This document shows, piece after piece, positions 29,981-39,484 of a stretch of 64,000 nt of DNA. The position numbers were made by a program, and so were the translations under genes. A model generated the notes under the pieces. That model had not been told where the DNA came from, searched no databases, and saw only the letters and a program-made list of their open reading frames with translations. Source of the stretch: Allobosea sp. BK604 (GTDB taxonomy: Bacteria; Pseudomonadota; Alphaproteobacteria; Rhizobiales; Beijerinckiaceae); assembly GCF_004341515.1 (NCBI RefSeq), contig NZ_SLZF01000001.1, forward strand, positions 620,001 to 684,000, in the 5' to 3' direction. Numbering within the stretch: position 1 is the stretch's first letter; every line of letters starts with the position of its first letter.

Positions 29981-30442
29981 ATGACCAAGATCGAGCCGAC
30001 CGTCGCCGCCCCTGCCCCAGTCCCTGTCGAGCCGGCCGCTCCCCCGCCTGCTGCGCCCCCTTCGCCACCGCCCGTCTTCACCCAGCCGGCTGCAGTCGAG
30101 GTCACGCCGGTGGTCAATGAGCCGCGCAAGCTCGACCAGCTCTCCCGCATCGAGGACAAGACGGCCCGGATCGAGGAAAAGTTCGCCCGCTACGAGGCGG
30201 TGCTGACCCGCGCCGAGGCTTCGTTGGAGCGCAGCGCCCACAAGGTCGACGCCGCCGCCGGCACGATGGATTTCGCCAGCATCCGCGACGAGGTCGCCTC
30301 CCTGCGCAGCCGGGTCGATGCCACGCCGCGCGCCGCCACGCTCTTCACCACGGCGATCATCACTGCGGTCCTCACCGTCATCCTGACCATCCTGGTGCTG
30401 AAATTCGGCGTGCCGGGCGTCATGCAGAAGCTGCTGCCGTGA
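29981..30442 (+). CDS. Proline-rich, coiled-coil, tail-anchored membrane protein
   Basis: From the ATG at 29981 (GGAG just upstream) the 153-residue protein has three parts. The first 45 residues are Pro/Ala-rich ([19 protein letters not shown]), the middle is a coiled coil ([20 protein letters not shown]), and the C-terminus is one membrane segment ([19 protein letters not shown]). No family function is known to me. It is translationally coupled to pgk by a GTGA overlap, placing it inside the glycolytic cluster. Confidence 0.8.
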   Translation: MTKIEPTVAAPAPVPVEPAAPPPAAPPSPPPVFTQPAAVEVTPVVNEPRKLDQLSRIEDKTARIEEKFARYEAVLTRAEASLERSAHKVDAAAGTMDFASIRDEVASLRSRVDATPRAATLFTTAIITAVLTVILTILVLKFGVPGVMQKLLP

Positions 30443-31632
30443 GCGGCTTCCGGACCCTCGACGACGCCCAGCTCGCCGGCAAGCGCGTCCTCACCCGCGT
30501 AGACCTCAATGTCCCGATGGAGGACGGCAAGGTCACCGACGCCACCCGCATCGAGCGTATCCTGCCGACCATCCGCGAGATCTCGCAAAAGGGGGGCAAG
30601 GTCGTCCTGCTCGCGCATTTCGGCCGGCCCAAGGGCCGCGACGACAAGAACAGCCTGAAGCAGGTCGTGCCCGCTCTGGCCCATGCGCTCGGCCAGCCCG
30701 TGATCTTCGTCGACGATTGCATCGGCGAGGACGTCGCCAAGGCCATCGCAGCCGCGAAGAACGGCGAGGTGCTGCTGCTCGAGAACACCCGCTTCCACGC
30801 CGGAGACGAGAAGAACGATCCGGACTTCGTCAAGGCGCTCGCCGCCAATGGCGATCTCTTCGTCAACGACGCCTTCTCGGCCGCCCATCGCGCCCATGCC
30901 TCGACCGAGGGCCTCGCCCATGTCCTGCCGGCCTATGCCGGCCGCACCATGCAGGCCGAGCTCGAGGCACTCTCCGCCGGCCTCGATAATCCCGCCCGCC
31001 CGGTCATGGCGATCGTCGGCGGCGCCAAGGTCTCGACCAAGCTCGACCTGCTCGGCAACCTCGTCAGGAAGGTCGATGTCCTCGCCATCGGCGGCGGCAT
31101 GGCCAATACCTTCCTCGCTGCGCGCGGCGTCGATGTCGGCAAGTCGCTCTGCGAGCATGACCTCGTCGGCACCGCCCGCGAGATCGAGGAGAAGGCCAAG
31201 GCCGCCGGCTGCGAGATCCTGCTGCCCGTCGACGCGCTGGTCGCGCGTGAATTCAAGGCCAATCCCGGCCATCGCGTCGTGCCCGTAACCGAGGTCGACG
31301 CCGACGAGATGATCCTCGACGCCGGCCCGCTCAGCGTCGCCGAGGTCGTGCTCAAGCTCGACCACGTCAAGACCGTGGTCTGGAACGGCCCGTTCGGCGC
31401 CTTCGAGCTCAAGCCCTTCGACACGGCCACCGTCACCGTCGCCAAGGCCGTGGCTGAGCGCGTCAAGGCCGGCAAGCTCGTCGCGGTCGCGGGTGGCGGC
31501 GACACCGTCGCGGCCATGAACCATGCCGGCGTGGCCGACGACCTCTCCTATGTTTCAACCGCCGGCGGCGCCTTCCTCGAATGGATGGAAGGCAAGGCAC
31601 TGCCGGGCGTCGAGGCGCTGCGGAAGGACTGA
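30439..31632 (+). CDS. pgk: Phosphoglycerate kinase
   Basis: Pgk makes ATP from 1,3-bisphosphoglycerate. The 397 residues carry [18 protein letters not shown] at the N-terminus, the substrate region [29 protein letters not shown], and the nucleotide-binding end [17 protein letters not shown]. The start is GTG at 30439, overlapping the preceding stop by 4 bp. Length is normal. Confidence 0.97.
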   Translation: MSGFRTLDDAQLAGKRVLTRVDLNVPMEDGKVTDATRIERILPTIREISQKGGKVVLLAHFGRPKGRDDKNSLKQVVPALAHALGQPVIFVDDCIGEDVAKAIAAAKNGEVLLLENTRFHAGDEKNDPDFVKALAANGDLFVNDAFSAAHRAHASTEGLAHVLPAYAGRTMQAELEALSAGLDNPARPVMAIVGGAKVSTKLDLLGNLVRKVDVLAIGGGMANTFLAARGVDVGKSLCEHDLVGTAREIEEKAKAAGCEILLPVDALVAREFKANPGHRVVPVTEVDADEMILDAGPLSVAEVVLKLDHVKTVVWNGPFGAFELKPFDTATVTVAKAVAERVKAGKLVAVAGGGDTVAAMNHAGVADDLSYVSTAGGAFLEWMEGKALPGVEALRKD

Positions 31633-31872
31633 AGCCGTCTCAGGCCATGAGGCTGCGGGCGCTGCATTCCTGGGCGCCGGCAGCCTTGGCCTGGCCTATG
31701 AAGAACGGCAGCCCGCGCCAAGACGTTCGCGCCAAGCCATTGGAAGAGCTGAAGGCTAATCCTGAACCACGCTTAACCGTGAACGGGCGATGATGCTGCG
31801 CCCCCGCTTTACGATTGCCGCATATTCGCACTAAACCCTCCCTGACGTTTTGAGCCGAACCGGGAGGACCAC

Positions 31873-32955
31873 ATGGCCCGCATCACCCTGCGCCAATTGC
31901 TCGATCACGCCGCCGAGAACGACTACGGCGTGCCTGCCTTCAACATCAACAACATGGAGCAGGCGCTGGCGATCATGGCCGCGGCCGACGCCACCGACGC
32001 CCCCGTGATCATCCAGGCTTCGCGCGGCGCCCGCAGCTACGCCAACGACATCATGCTCAAGCACATGATGGACGCGGTCACCGAGATCTACCCGCATATC
32101 CCGGTCTGCGTTCACCTCGACCATGGCAACGAGCCCGCGACCTGCATGACCGCGATCCAAGCCGGCTTCACCTCGGTGATGATGGACGGCTCGCTCAAGG
32201 CCGACGGCAAGACCCCGGGCGACTGGGACTACAATGTCGGCGTCACCAAGACCGTCACCGACATGGCCCATCTCGGCGGCATCTCGGTCGAGGGCGAGCT
32301 CGGCGTGCTCGGCTCGCTCGAGAGCGGCGAGGGCGAGAAGGAGGACGGCCACGGCTTCGAGGGCAAGCTCAGCCATGACCAGCTCCTGACCAACCCGGAC
32401 GAGGCCGTGAAATTCGTCGCCGAGACCAAGGTCGACGCGCTCGCCATCGCCATGGGCACCTCGCACGGCGCCTACAAGTTCACCCGCAAGCCCGACGGCG
32501 CGATCCTGGCGATGCATGTCATCGAGGAGATCCACAAGAAGCTGCCGAACATGCACCTCGTCATGCACGGCTCCTCCTCGGTGCCGCAGGACCTCCAGGA
32601 CATCATCAACCAGTATGGCGGCAAGATGCCCCAGACTTGGGGCGTGCCGGTCGAGGAGATCCAGCGCGGCATCAAGCACGGCGTCCGCAAGATCAACATC
32701 GACACCGACAACCGGATGGCGATGACCGGCCAGATCCGCAAGATCCTCTCCGAGAACCCCGGCGAGTTCGATCCGCGCAAGTATCTGAAGCCGGCCATGG
32801 AGGCCATGACCAAGCTCTGCACCCTGCGCCTGCAGGAATTCAACACCGCCGGCCAGGCCTCGAAGATCAAGCGCATCGCGACCACCGCCGAGATGGCCAA
32901 GCGCTACGCCAAGGGCGAGCTCGACCCGACCTTCGGCAAGCAGAAGGCGGCCTGA
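31873..32955 (+). CDS. fba: Class II fructose-1,6-bisphosphate aldolase
   Basis: The zinc-dependent aldolase splits or forms fructose-1,6-bisphosphate. The 360-residue product has the class II motif [18 protein letters not shown] with a zinc-binding His, [12 protein letters not shown], the loop GTSHGAYKF, and [13 protein letters not shown]. Its length and [18 protein letters not shown] C-terminal tail fit the 'Calvin-cycle' subtype used in many Rhizobiales for glycolysis. The ATG at 31873 follows GGGAGGA. It has a 240-bp leader after pgk. Confidence 0.96.
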   Translation: MARITLRQLLDHAAENDYGVPAFNINNMEQALAIMAAADATDAPVIIQASRGARSYANDIMLKHMMDAVTEIYPHIPVCVHLDHGNEPATCMTAIQAGFTSVMMDGSLKADGKTPGDWDYNVGVTKTVTDMAHLGGISVEGELGVLGSLESGEGEKEDGHGFEGKLSHDQLLTNPDEAVKFVAETKVDALAIAMGTSHGAYKFTRKPDGAILAMHVIEEIHKKLPNMHLVMHGSSSVPQDLQDIINQYGGKMPQTWGVPVEEIQRGIKHGVRKINIDTDNRMAMTGQIRKILSENPGEFDPRKYLKPAMEAMTKLCTLRLQEFNTAGQASKIKRIATTAEMAKRYAKGELDPTFGKQKAA

Positions 32956-32962
32956 TCAAGAT

Positions 32963-32999
32963 GCCGTCCCGGTCCTGCCGTAGCCTGCACCGGGACGGC
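32963..32999 (+). other. Hairpin covering the leader of the phosphatase-like gene
   Basis: GCCGTCCCGGT (32963-32973) pairs perfectly with ACCGGGACGGC (32989-32999). It starts 8 bp after the fba stop and ends 8 bp before the next ATG. The only purine-rich ribosome-binding candidate (GGGACGG) is inside the 3' arm, so folding would hide it. Confidence 0.5.
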
Positions 33000-33007
33000 C
33001 TTCGGCG

Positions 33008-33328
33008 ATGAAGAAGGTGCTGTTCGTCTGCAGCCAGAATCGTTTGCGCAGCCCGACGGCCGAGCAGGTCTTCTCGACACGGAGCGACATCGAGGTCGCG
33101 TCGGCCGGAACGAACAACGATGCCGAGACACCGCTCACGGCCGAGCTCGTGGCATGGGCCGACATTATTTTCGTCATGGAGAAAGAGCATCGCAACAAGC
33201 TGCAGCGGCGCTTCAAGAAACATCTCAAGGCGCGGCTCGTCTGTCTCGATATTCCGGATGACTACGAGTTCATGGATCCGGCCCTTGTTCGTCTGCTCGA
33301 ACACAAGGTTGGCCGCTTGCTGCCCTGA
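33008..33328 (+). CDS. Low-molecular-weight tyrosine-phosphatase-like protein
   Basis: A 106-residue protein starting MKKVLFVCSQNRLRSPTAEQ. The P-loop CSQNRLR fits the C-X5-R phosphatase signature with Cys8 and Arg14. A downstream DIPDDYEFMDP region could provide the general acid. This belongs to the short predicted tyrosine-phosphatase family (COG4551-like), smaller than the classical 150-residue enzymes. The substrate is unknown. It follows fba by 52 bp, mostly taken up by a hairpin. Confidence 0.88.
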   Translation: MKKVLFVCSQNRLRSPTAEQVFSTRSDIEVASAGTNNDAETPLTAELVAWADIIFVMEKEHRNKLQRRFKKHLKARLVCLDIPDDYEFMDPALVRLLEHKVGRLLP

Positions 33329-33378
33329 TGGTCGAGCGCCAAGGACGGCCCAACAGGGTGAGATTGCCGTTGAAATGC

Positions 33379-33403
33379 AACGCCCGGCTTAGCGCCGGGC
33401 GTT
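33379..33403. terminator. Bidirectional hairpin between phosphatase-like gene and phoX
   Basis: AACGCCCGGC pairs with GCCGGGCGTT across a short TTAGC loop between the convergent genes. The flanking T content (CTCGTTTC on plus, GCATTTC on minus) is modest. Confidence 0.5.
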
Positions 33404-33427
33404 CTCGTTTCAGCAGACGGTCGGAGG

Positions 33428-35431
33428 TCAAACGCCGATCTTGCCGCCGCCGCGCTTGGTGATCGCCACCACGGACGGCCGGACCGGCATGTCGTCCTTG
33501 AAGTCCGGCCAGCGCGTCGAGAGATCCTCGTAATAGGAACGGCGGCCGAAGGCCGGCCAGTCCGGGCCGTCATCGCCGGGGTGCTGCACGGCGACGAAGG
33601 CAGTGGTGTCGTCCGGCGTGAAGCAGGGGCCGCAGAGCTCGGCGCCATGCGGCACACGGTAGAACAGCTTCGAGGTCCGGCGCGCCGCACCTTCGGTATC
33701 GACCGCCCAGAGCCCGTCGGTCCGGCCGGTCTCGCGAAGGTTATTGCCGTCGGTCGAGACCCAGAGCCGGCCGGCCGTATCGGTCACGCAATTATCGGGC
33801 ATGCCGAACCAGCCGTTCTTGGTCGTCTCGGTCGAGAAGGTGGCGCCGACCGCGGCGACGGAAGGGTCGCCGCATTTCAGCAGGATCTCCCACCTGCCCT
33901 TCAGCGCGGTGAAATCGCCGCCGTCCTCGATGATCTCGACGATATGGCCGAAGGCGTTCTTGGCGCGCGGATTGGCGGCATCGACCTGGGCGTCAGTGCG
34001 GGCCGTGTTGTTGGTCAGCATCACGTAGACCTTGCCGGTGACGCCGTTGGGCAGGATGTCCTCCGGCCGGTCCATCTTGGTCGCCCCTAAGAGGTCGCCG
34101 GCGCGGCGGGTCTCGATCAGCACGTCGGCCTGGCTCTGGAAGCCGTTCGCCGCGGTCAGCGGTCCCTGGCCGAAGACGAGCGGCAGCCATTCGACGCCGC
34201 CATCGGCCGAGAACTTCGCGACATGGAGCGTGCCCGTGTCGAGCAGGCTCATGTTGGCGGCGCGGTCGTTCGGATCGAACCGGCCGGCGGTCACGAACTT
34301 GTAGACATAGTCGAAGCGCTCATCGTCGCCGAGATAGAAGACGACGCGACCGTCCTTGGCCACGACATTGTCGGCGCCTTCATGCTTGAAGCGGCCGAGG
34401 GCGGTGCGCTTCTTCGGCACCGAGTTGCGGTCGAGCGGGTCGACCTCGACCACCCAGCCGAAGCGGTTGGCCTCGTTCGGCTCCTTGGCGAGGTCGAACC
34501 GGTCCTCGAACCGGCCCCAGGCATAGGTCGAATCGGGCAGGCCGAGACGCTTGTAATTGGCCGCCTCGCGATGGCCCTCCGGTAGCTGGCCGGAGAAATA
34601 GCCGTGGAAATTCTCCTCGCCGGTGACGAACGTGCCCCAGGGCGTCAGGCCGCCCGAGCAGTTGTTCAGCGTGCCGAACACCTTCTTGCCGCTCTGGTCG
34701 GCATTGGTCCGGACGCGCTCGCTACCGGCGGCCGGACCGGTCAGTTCCATCTCGGTCGCGACCGTGATGCGCCGGTTATACGGCGAATCCTTCACCAGCG
34801 CCCATTTGCCGTTGCTCTTGCGGATCTCGGCCACGGTCGCGCCATGCGCCATCATCTCTATCGCCGCACGCTCCTTGGTGGCGTTGGCCAGCACCGGCTT
34901 GCCGTCCTTGATCGTCACCACGCCCGGGAACATCAGATGCGGGTTGGTGTATTCGTGATTGACGAAGAGCAGGCCGTGGCCGGCGGGATCGGCCGTGCCC
35001 GGCATCGGCGTATAGCCGACATAGTCGTTATTGTAGCCGAATTGCCTGGCCTGGGCCTCCGGCGTCTGCTTGGCCGGGTCGAATGCCGGCGAGTCGGGGA
35101 AGAGGGGGTCGCCCCAGCGCAGCAGGATGTTGGCGTCATAGCCCTCGGCGACATGATGGTTGGCGTCGACGCCGGCCTCGACCTCCTTGAAGGCGAAGGC
35201 CGAGCCGCCGGCCTGCGCCTTGGCTTCTTCGGCGCTGGTCAGCGCCACGGTGCCGACCGTCGCAGAGATCGCCGAGACAGCCAGCGCGCCCTTGATCAGG
35301 CCACGGCGCGAGAAGCGCAGCGAGATCAGCTCGCCCATCGTGGCGTTGTCGGTCGGGTTCTGCGGCGGAGCATCGGCATGCTCGAGCATGCTGGCAGCAA
35401 AGCGGGATTCCGGGATGTCGTCGGCGCTCAT
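33428..35431 (-). CDS. phoX: PhoX-family alkaline phosphatase (Tat-exported)
   Basis: PhoX hydrolyses organic phosphate esters in the periplasm using Ca/Fe cofactors. The 667 residues contain a twin-arginine signal centred on Arg42-Arg43 (RFSRRGLIKGALAVS). The family features GLLFVNHEYTNPHLMFPG, FGTLNNCSGGLTPWGTFVTG, EENFHGYF and GWVVEVDPLD follow. A PHO box lies 67 bp upstream of the start, so expression should be induced by phosphate starvation through PhoB. It has no operon partner. Confidence 0.95.
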   Translation of the reverse strand: MSADDIPESRFAASMLEHADAPPQNPTDNATMGELISLRFSRRGLIKGALAVSAISATVGTVALTSAEEAKAQAGGSAFAFKEVEAGVDANHHVAEGYDANILLRWGDPLFPDSPAFDPAKQTPEAQARQFGYNNDYVGYTPMPGTADPAGHGLLFVNHEYTNPHLMFPGVVTIKDGKPVLANATKERAAIEMMAHGATVAEIRKSNGKWALVKDSPYNRRITVATEMELTGPAAGSERVRTNADQSGKKVFGTLNNCSGGLTPWGTFVTGEENFHGYFSGQLPEGHREAANYKRLGLPDSTYAWGRFEDRFDLAKEPNEANRFGWVVEVDPLDRNSVPKKRTALGRFKHEGADNVVAKDGRVVFYLGDDERFDYVYKFVTAGRFDPNDRAANMSLLDTGTLHVAKFSADGGVEWLPLVFGQGPLTAANGFQSQADVLIETRRAGDLLGATKMDRPEDILPNGVTGKVYVMLTNNTARTDAQVDAANPRAKNAFGHIVEIIEDGGDFTALKGRWEILLKCGDPSVAAVGATFSTETTKNGWFGMPDNCVTDTAGRLWVSTDGNNLRETGRTDGLWAVDTEGAARRTSKLFYRVPHGAELCGPCFTPDDTTAFVAVQHPGDDGPDWPAFGRRSYYEDLSTRWPDFKDDMPVRPSVVAITKRGGGKIGV

Positions 35432-35497
35432 GGTCGCGTCCCTTTTCGGTTATGTTATAGGATTACGATTAGACCGAATCGAAACTAGATTCGCGCC

Positions 35498-35515
35498 TTG
35501 ACAGGTCGGTGACAG
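35498..35515 (-). promoter_or_regulatory. PHO box upstream of phoX
   Basis: On the minus strand the sequence reads CTGTCAC-CGAC-CTGTCAA, two 7-bp direct repeats with a 4-bp spacer. This matches the PhoB-binding consensus (CTGTCAT-N4-CTGTCAT) at 12 of 14 positions and sits at the expected distance from the phoX start. Confidence 0.85.
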
Positions 35516-35582
35516 ACGCCAGCTGCATGAGCCGGCTTCATTCATCCTCTTCCGGACGAACGGCTTTTCTGATTGAAGGGCG

Positions 35583-36788
35583 GTGCTCTACGGCCCTTCA
35601 GACGCTGCCAGCAGCGCCACGACCGCAAGAACAGCCATGACGATCGTCTTCTCCGCCATTGTCGCGGCCTTTGTCGGCTTCGCCGCTTCTGTCGCCGTCG
35701 TGCTCTCGGCCGCGCAGGCCATCGGCGCGACGCAAGCCCAGACCGTGTCCTGGGTCGCCGGGCTCGCCATCGCCCAGGGCCTCGCCAGCATCTTTCTGTC
35801 CTGGCGCCACCGCCTGCCGATCATTTGCGCCTGGTCGACGCCGGGCGCGGCGCTGATCGCGGCTGTGAGCGGCTTCGACCTTGCGACCGCAGTCGGCGCC
35901 TTCCTCGCGGCCGCGGCCCTGATCATGCTGACCGCGACCTTCAAGCCGCTCGGCACATTGATCGAGCGCATCCCGATGAGCATCGCCTCCGCCATGCTTG
36001 CCGGCGTGATCTTCCGCTTCGTCGTCGCCGTCTTCGACCAGATGCGGCTGGCGCCCGTGCTCGTCCTGCTGCCGCTCGGCGTTTTCCTGCTGGCGCGCCT
36101 GCTCAATCCGTTTCTCGGGGTCATCGCAGCCCTGCTCGCCGGGCTGGCCTTCAGCTTCGGCACGGGCGCCGCCACCCTGCCCGGCTTGCCGGCCTTGACT
36201 GAGATCGTCCTCGTTTGGCCGCGTTTCGATGCGACGGCGATCATTGGCATCGGCATCCCGCTCTATCTCGTCACCATGGCCGCTCAGAACCTGCCCGGTT
36301 TCGCCGTGTTGCGCGCCGCCGGCTACAACCCGCCGACATCATCCTGCCTGTTCGTCACCGGGCTGATGTCCTTCGTCACCGCCCCGACCGGCGCCCATAT
36401 GGTCAACATGGCGGCGATCAGCGCTGCGATCTGCACCGGCGCCGACACCCATCCCGATCCGAAGCAGCGCTGGAAGGCAGGCATCGTCTATGGCGGCCTC
36501 TACCTGCTGATCGCCGCGACCGCCGGCCTGCTGCTGGCGCTGATCGTCGCCATGCCCAAGCCGCTGATCGTCGCGGTCGCCGGATTGGGCCTCGTCGGCT
36601 CGCTCACCGGCGCCCTCGCCCAGGCTATGGCGAAGGATGCCGAGCGCTTCGCCGCGGTCATCGCCTTTTCCGTCGCCGCTTCCAGTCTTTCGCTGTTCGG
36701 CATAGGCTCGGCCTTCTGGAGTCTGGTTGCAGGGCTTGCGGTCTTGACATTGGACGCGCTGGCGGGCCGTTTGCGCGCAAGATCATGA
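35583..36788 (+). CDS. BenE-family benzoate/H+ symporter-like transporter
   Basis: A 401-residue inner-membrane protein with about twelve hydrophobic segments. The family pattern is visible in VVLSAAQAIGATQAQTVSWV, ICAWSTPGAALIAAV, LPGFAVLRAAGYNPPTS and TAPTGAHMVNMAAISAAIC. BenE members are proposed to import benzoate, but no aromatic-degradation gene is nearby, so the substrate is open. The start is either GTG at 35583 or ATG at 35637; the conserved core begins after the latter. It is joined to the next gene by an ATGA overlap. Confidence 0.9.
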   Translation: MLYGPSDAASSATTARTAMTIVFSAIVAAFVGFAASVAVVLSAAQAIGATQAQTVSWVAGLAIAQGLASIFLSWRHRLPIICAWSTPGAALIAAVSGFDLATAVGAFLAAAALIMLTATFKPLGTLIERIPMSIASAMLAGVIFRFVVAVFDQMRLAPVLVLLPLGVFLLARLLNPFLGVIAALLAGLAFSFGTGAATLPGLPALTEIVLVWPRFDATAIIGIGIPLYLVTMAAQNLPGFAVLRAAGYNPPTSSCLFVTGLMSFVTAPTGAHMVNMAAISAAICTGADTHPDPKQRWKAGIVYGGLYLLIAATAGLLLALIVAMPKPLIVAVAGLGLVGSLTGALAQAMAKDAERFAAVIAFSVAASSLSLFGIGSAFWSLVAGLAVLTLDALAGRLRARS

Positions 36789-37441
36789 CAACGACAACCG
36801 CACCGACCCGACTCATGCTCGTCACGCCCCCGGTGGCGGATGCCGAGGCCATTTCCTTTCGCCTGATGCAGGCCTTCGCCGGCGGCGATGTCGCGGCCGT
36901 GCTGCTGCGCCTGGCCGAGGGCGACGAACGCAGCCGCATCGAGCGCGTCAAGCGCCTGTGCGGCCCCGTCCAGTCCAACAATGTCGCCCTTGTCGTCGAG
37001 GGACCGGCGGTGATCGCGACGCGCGGCGGCGCCGACGGCGTCCATCTCACGGAGGGACCGGAAGCCGTGGCCGAGGCCCGCTCGAGCCTGCGCGACGAGC
37101 GCATCATCGGCGCCGGCGGCCTGCGCGCCCGCCATGACGCCATGGATGTCGGCGAGGCCGGCGTCGACTACGTCATGTTCGGCGAGCCGCGCCCGGACGG
37201 CACGATGCCGCCGCTGCCGGCGGTGATCGAGCGCGCCGCCTGGTGGGCCGAGATCTTCGAGACCCCCTGCGTCGCCTATGTGCCCGCTGCCGACGCGATC
37301 ACGCCGCTGGTCGAGACCGGCGCCGAATTCGTCGCACTCGGCGAATGGGCCTTCGACGAGAGCCAGGACATCCGCGCGCTGGTCGAGCAGGCCAATGCCG
37401 CCATCGCCGCCTTTGCGGCCCGCAAGGCGGCGGCGCGATGA
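36785..37441 (+). CDS. Degenerate thiamine-phosphate-synthase-like TIM barrel
   Basis: 218 residues from an ATG overlapping the BenE stop. The ThiE-like core is visible in VALVVEGPAVIATRGGADGV and HLTEGPEAVAEARSSL, but the canonical GVHLGQED phosphate motif and the C-terminal AIGGI loop are replaced (IIGAGGLRARHDAMD and FVALGEWAFDES). It therefore may not make thiamine phosphate. It couples to the Sel1-repeat gene by an ATGA overlap; no other thi genes are present. Confidence 0.78.
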   Translation: MTTTTAPTRLMLVTPPVADAEAISFRLMQAFAGGDVAAVLLRLAEGDERSRIERVKRLCGPVQSNNVALVVEGPAVIATRGGADGVHLTEGPEAVAEARSSLRDERIIGAGGLRARHDAMDVGEAGVDYVMFGEPRPDGTMPPLPAVIERAAWWAEIFETPCVAYVPAADAITPLVETGAEFVALGEWAFDESQDIRALVEQANAAIAAFAARKAAAR

Positions 37442-38427
37442 ACGGGCTGCGGCGTGCGCTGGTGCTCGCCGGGCTCGTGCTGGCTCAGGCCGCGGCCGCG
37501 CAAATTCCGACGCTTCCATCCGCGCCTGCACCGGCGACGACCGCCGGGCCGAATGCCGACCTCGCCTATGGCGCCTATCAGACCGGCCATTACCGCCGCG
37601 CCCAGGAAGAGGCGCTGAAACGCGTCGAGGCCAACCATAACGACGCCGCCGCCATGACCCTGCTCGGCGAGATCTACCGCCAGGGCCTCGGCATCGCACC
37701 CGACCAGAAGGCCGCGACCGAATGGTACGAGCGCGCAGCCGCGCTCGGCGACATCAATGCCGCCTATGCGCTGGCCCTCGCCCTGCTCGAGGGCCGCGGC
37801 ACCCAGCCGGACGATACGCGCGCCGGCATGCTGCTGGAGCGCGCCGCCAAGGCCGGTCACCCCTTCGCCAACTACAATCTCGCCCTCGCCCTGCTTGCGA
37901 CGGGCCAGAGCACGGACGCGCAACGCGCCATCGCCAGCCTGCAGATCGCCGCCGATGCCGATATCGGCGAGGCGCAATATGCTCTCGGCATCCTCCACCG
38001 CCAGGGGCGCGGGGTCGAGCAGGACGAGACGAAGGCGGCCGAATGGATGGCCAAGGCCGTGAGGAACGGCGTCGTCGCGGCCGAGGTCGAATACGCGATC
38101 ATGCTCTTCAACGGCGTCGGCGTCGCCAAGAACGAGACCGGCGCCGCCAAGCTCTTCCTGCGCGCCGCCTACAAGGGCAACGCCATCGCCCAGAACCGCC
38201 TGGCCCGGCTCTACCAGGCCGGCCGCGGCATCAATCCCGATACCGCCGAGGCCGCCGCCTGGCATCTTGCGGCCCGCGCCCAGGGCCTGAACGACGAGAC
38301 GCTCGACAAACTCATCGACGGCCTCACGCCCGAGCAGCTCAACCGCGCCGCGCAACTCGCCGCCCAGCGTATCGAGAGCACCTCGCTGACCACGGCCTTG
38401 ACTACACCGAGCCAGCCAAGCAAGTGA
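37438..38427 (+). CDS. Exported Sel1/TPR-repeat protein
   Basis: 329 residues with a signal peptide (LVLAGLVLAQAAAAQ) and a series of Sel1-like repeats: LGEIYRQGLGIAPDQKAATE, ALALLEGRGTQPDDTRA, LGILHRQGRGVEQDETKAAE, and LYQAGRGINPDTAEAAAWH. Such periplasmic repeat proteins act as scaffolds, often in envelope stress or exopolysaccharide systems. The start ATG at 37438 overlaps the ThiE-like stop. A terminator-like hairpin follows. Confidence 0.9.
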   Translation: MNGLRRALVLAGLVLAQAAAAQIPTLPSAPAPATTAGPNADLAYGAYQTGHYRRAQEEALKRVEANHNDAAAMTLLGEIYRQGLGIAPDQKAATEWYERAAALGDINAAYALALALLEGRGTQPDDTRAGMLLERAAKAGHPFANYNLALALLATGQSTDAQRAIASLQIAADADIGEAQYALGILHRQGRGVEQDETKAAEWMAKAVRNGVVAAEVEYAIMLFNGVGVAKNETGAAKLFLRAAYKGNAIAQNRLARLYQAGRGINPDTAEAAAWHLAARAQGLNDETLDKLIDGLTPEQLNRAAQLAAQRIESTSLTTALTTPSQPSK

Positions 38428-38439
38428 CTGCGGAACAAG

Positions 38440-38475
38440 CGGGTCCGCGCCATCGCGTGGACCCGACCGCTTTTT
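38440..38475 (+). terminator. Intrinsic terminator after the Sel1-repeat gene
   Basis: CGGGTCC (38440-38446) pairs with GGACCCG (38459-38465), with further GCG/CGC pairing inside, then ACCGCTTTTTG. It closes the BenE/ThiE-like/Sel1 unit. Confidence 0.6.
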
Positions 38476-38534
38476 GAAACCCGTTGGCCCTGCTGCCTGC
38501 ACGATCCTGCGCCGATGTGCGCTTGAGGTATGAC

Positions 38535-39320
38535 ATGATCCGTTCCCCCCTGATGACCGTGATGACCGACGCCGTGATGAAGGCGTCCCGCTCGCTCAAG
38601 CGCGATTTCGGCGAGGTCGAGAACCTGCAGGTGCTCGCCAAAGGGCCGGGCGACTTCGTCTCCAAGGCCGACCACAAGGCCGAGCAGATCCTGCGCGAGT
38701 CGCTGGAGAAGGCCCGGCCCGGCTACGGCTTCGTGATGGAGGAGAGCGGCGTCGTCCACGGCACGGACGAGAGCAACCGCTGGCATATCGACCCGCTCGA
38801 CGGCACCCACAACTTCCTGCGCGGCATCCCGCACTGGAACATCTCGGTCGCGCTGGAGCGCGACAACCAGTTCATCGCCGGCGTGGTCTACGATGCCGCC
38901 AAGGACGAGCTCTTCATCGCCGAGAAGGGCAAGGGCGCCTATGTCAACAACCGCCGCATGCGCGTCTCCGGCCGGCGCGAGCCCGCCGAGATGCTGATCG
39001 GCATGGGCGTGCCCCATATCGGCAAGGGCGGCCACCCGCTCTTCCTGCGCGAGCTTGCCGCCGTGATGCCACGCTTCGCCAATGTCCGCCGCATGGGCTC
39101 CGCCGCGCTCGACATCGCCTATGTCGCGGCCGGGCGCATGGATGCCTACTGGGAACGCGGCCTCAACACCTGGGACTTCGCCGCCGGCGCGGTGATGATC
39201 CGCGAGGCGGGCGGCACCTTCGGCACGCTCGACGGCAAGCAGCCGACCAGCGCGAAGGACGTGATCTGCGGCAACGAGGCCGGCGAGCAGGCCCTGCGCG
39301 CCGCGCTGAAGGCTATCTGA
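38535..39320 (+). CDS. Inositol monophosphatase family protein
   Basis: From the ATG at 38535 (GAGGT upstream) there are 261 residues. The SuhB/IMPase metal site is WHIDPLDGTHNFLRGIPHW, with the first acidic site MEESG and the C-terminal NTWDFAAGAVMIREAGG. Members dephosphorylate inositol phosphates or related sugars, and SuhB also affects rRNA transcription; the precise role is undetermined. The preceding terminator suggests an independent promoter. Confidence 0.94.
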   Translation: MIRSPLMTVMTDAVMKASRSLKRDFGEVENLQVLAKGPGDFVSKADHKAEQILRESLEKARPGYGFVMEESGVVHGTDESNRWHIDPLDGTHNFLRGIPHWNISVALERDNQFIAGVVYDAAKDELFIAEKGKGAYVNNRRMRVSGRREPAEMLIGMGVPHIGKGGHPLFLRELAAVMPRFANVRRMGSAALDIAYVAAGRMDAYWERGLNTWDFAAGAVMIREAGGTFGTLDGKQPTSAKDVICGNEAGEQALRAALKAI

Positions 39321-39484
39321 GGCGTCCCCCGGGCCGCCACGGCCAAGTCGATACAAGCGGTTGACATATATCTTTGTTCTTTCGCGCTTGATCCTGACGT
39401 GACGGGAGGCGACAGTCTCCTGGCGCGGCAAGGCATGATTGAGAGCCGGATCCGGTCCGGCCTGTGGCGAACGGAAGACGGGGC

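Noticed and set aside
39361..39384. Sigma-70 promoter before the MotA-like gene
   Set aside because: A perfect TTGACA exists at 39361, but no acceptable -10 lies 16-18 bp downstream.
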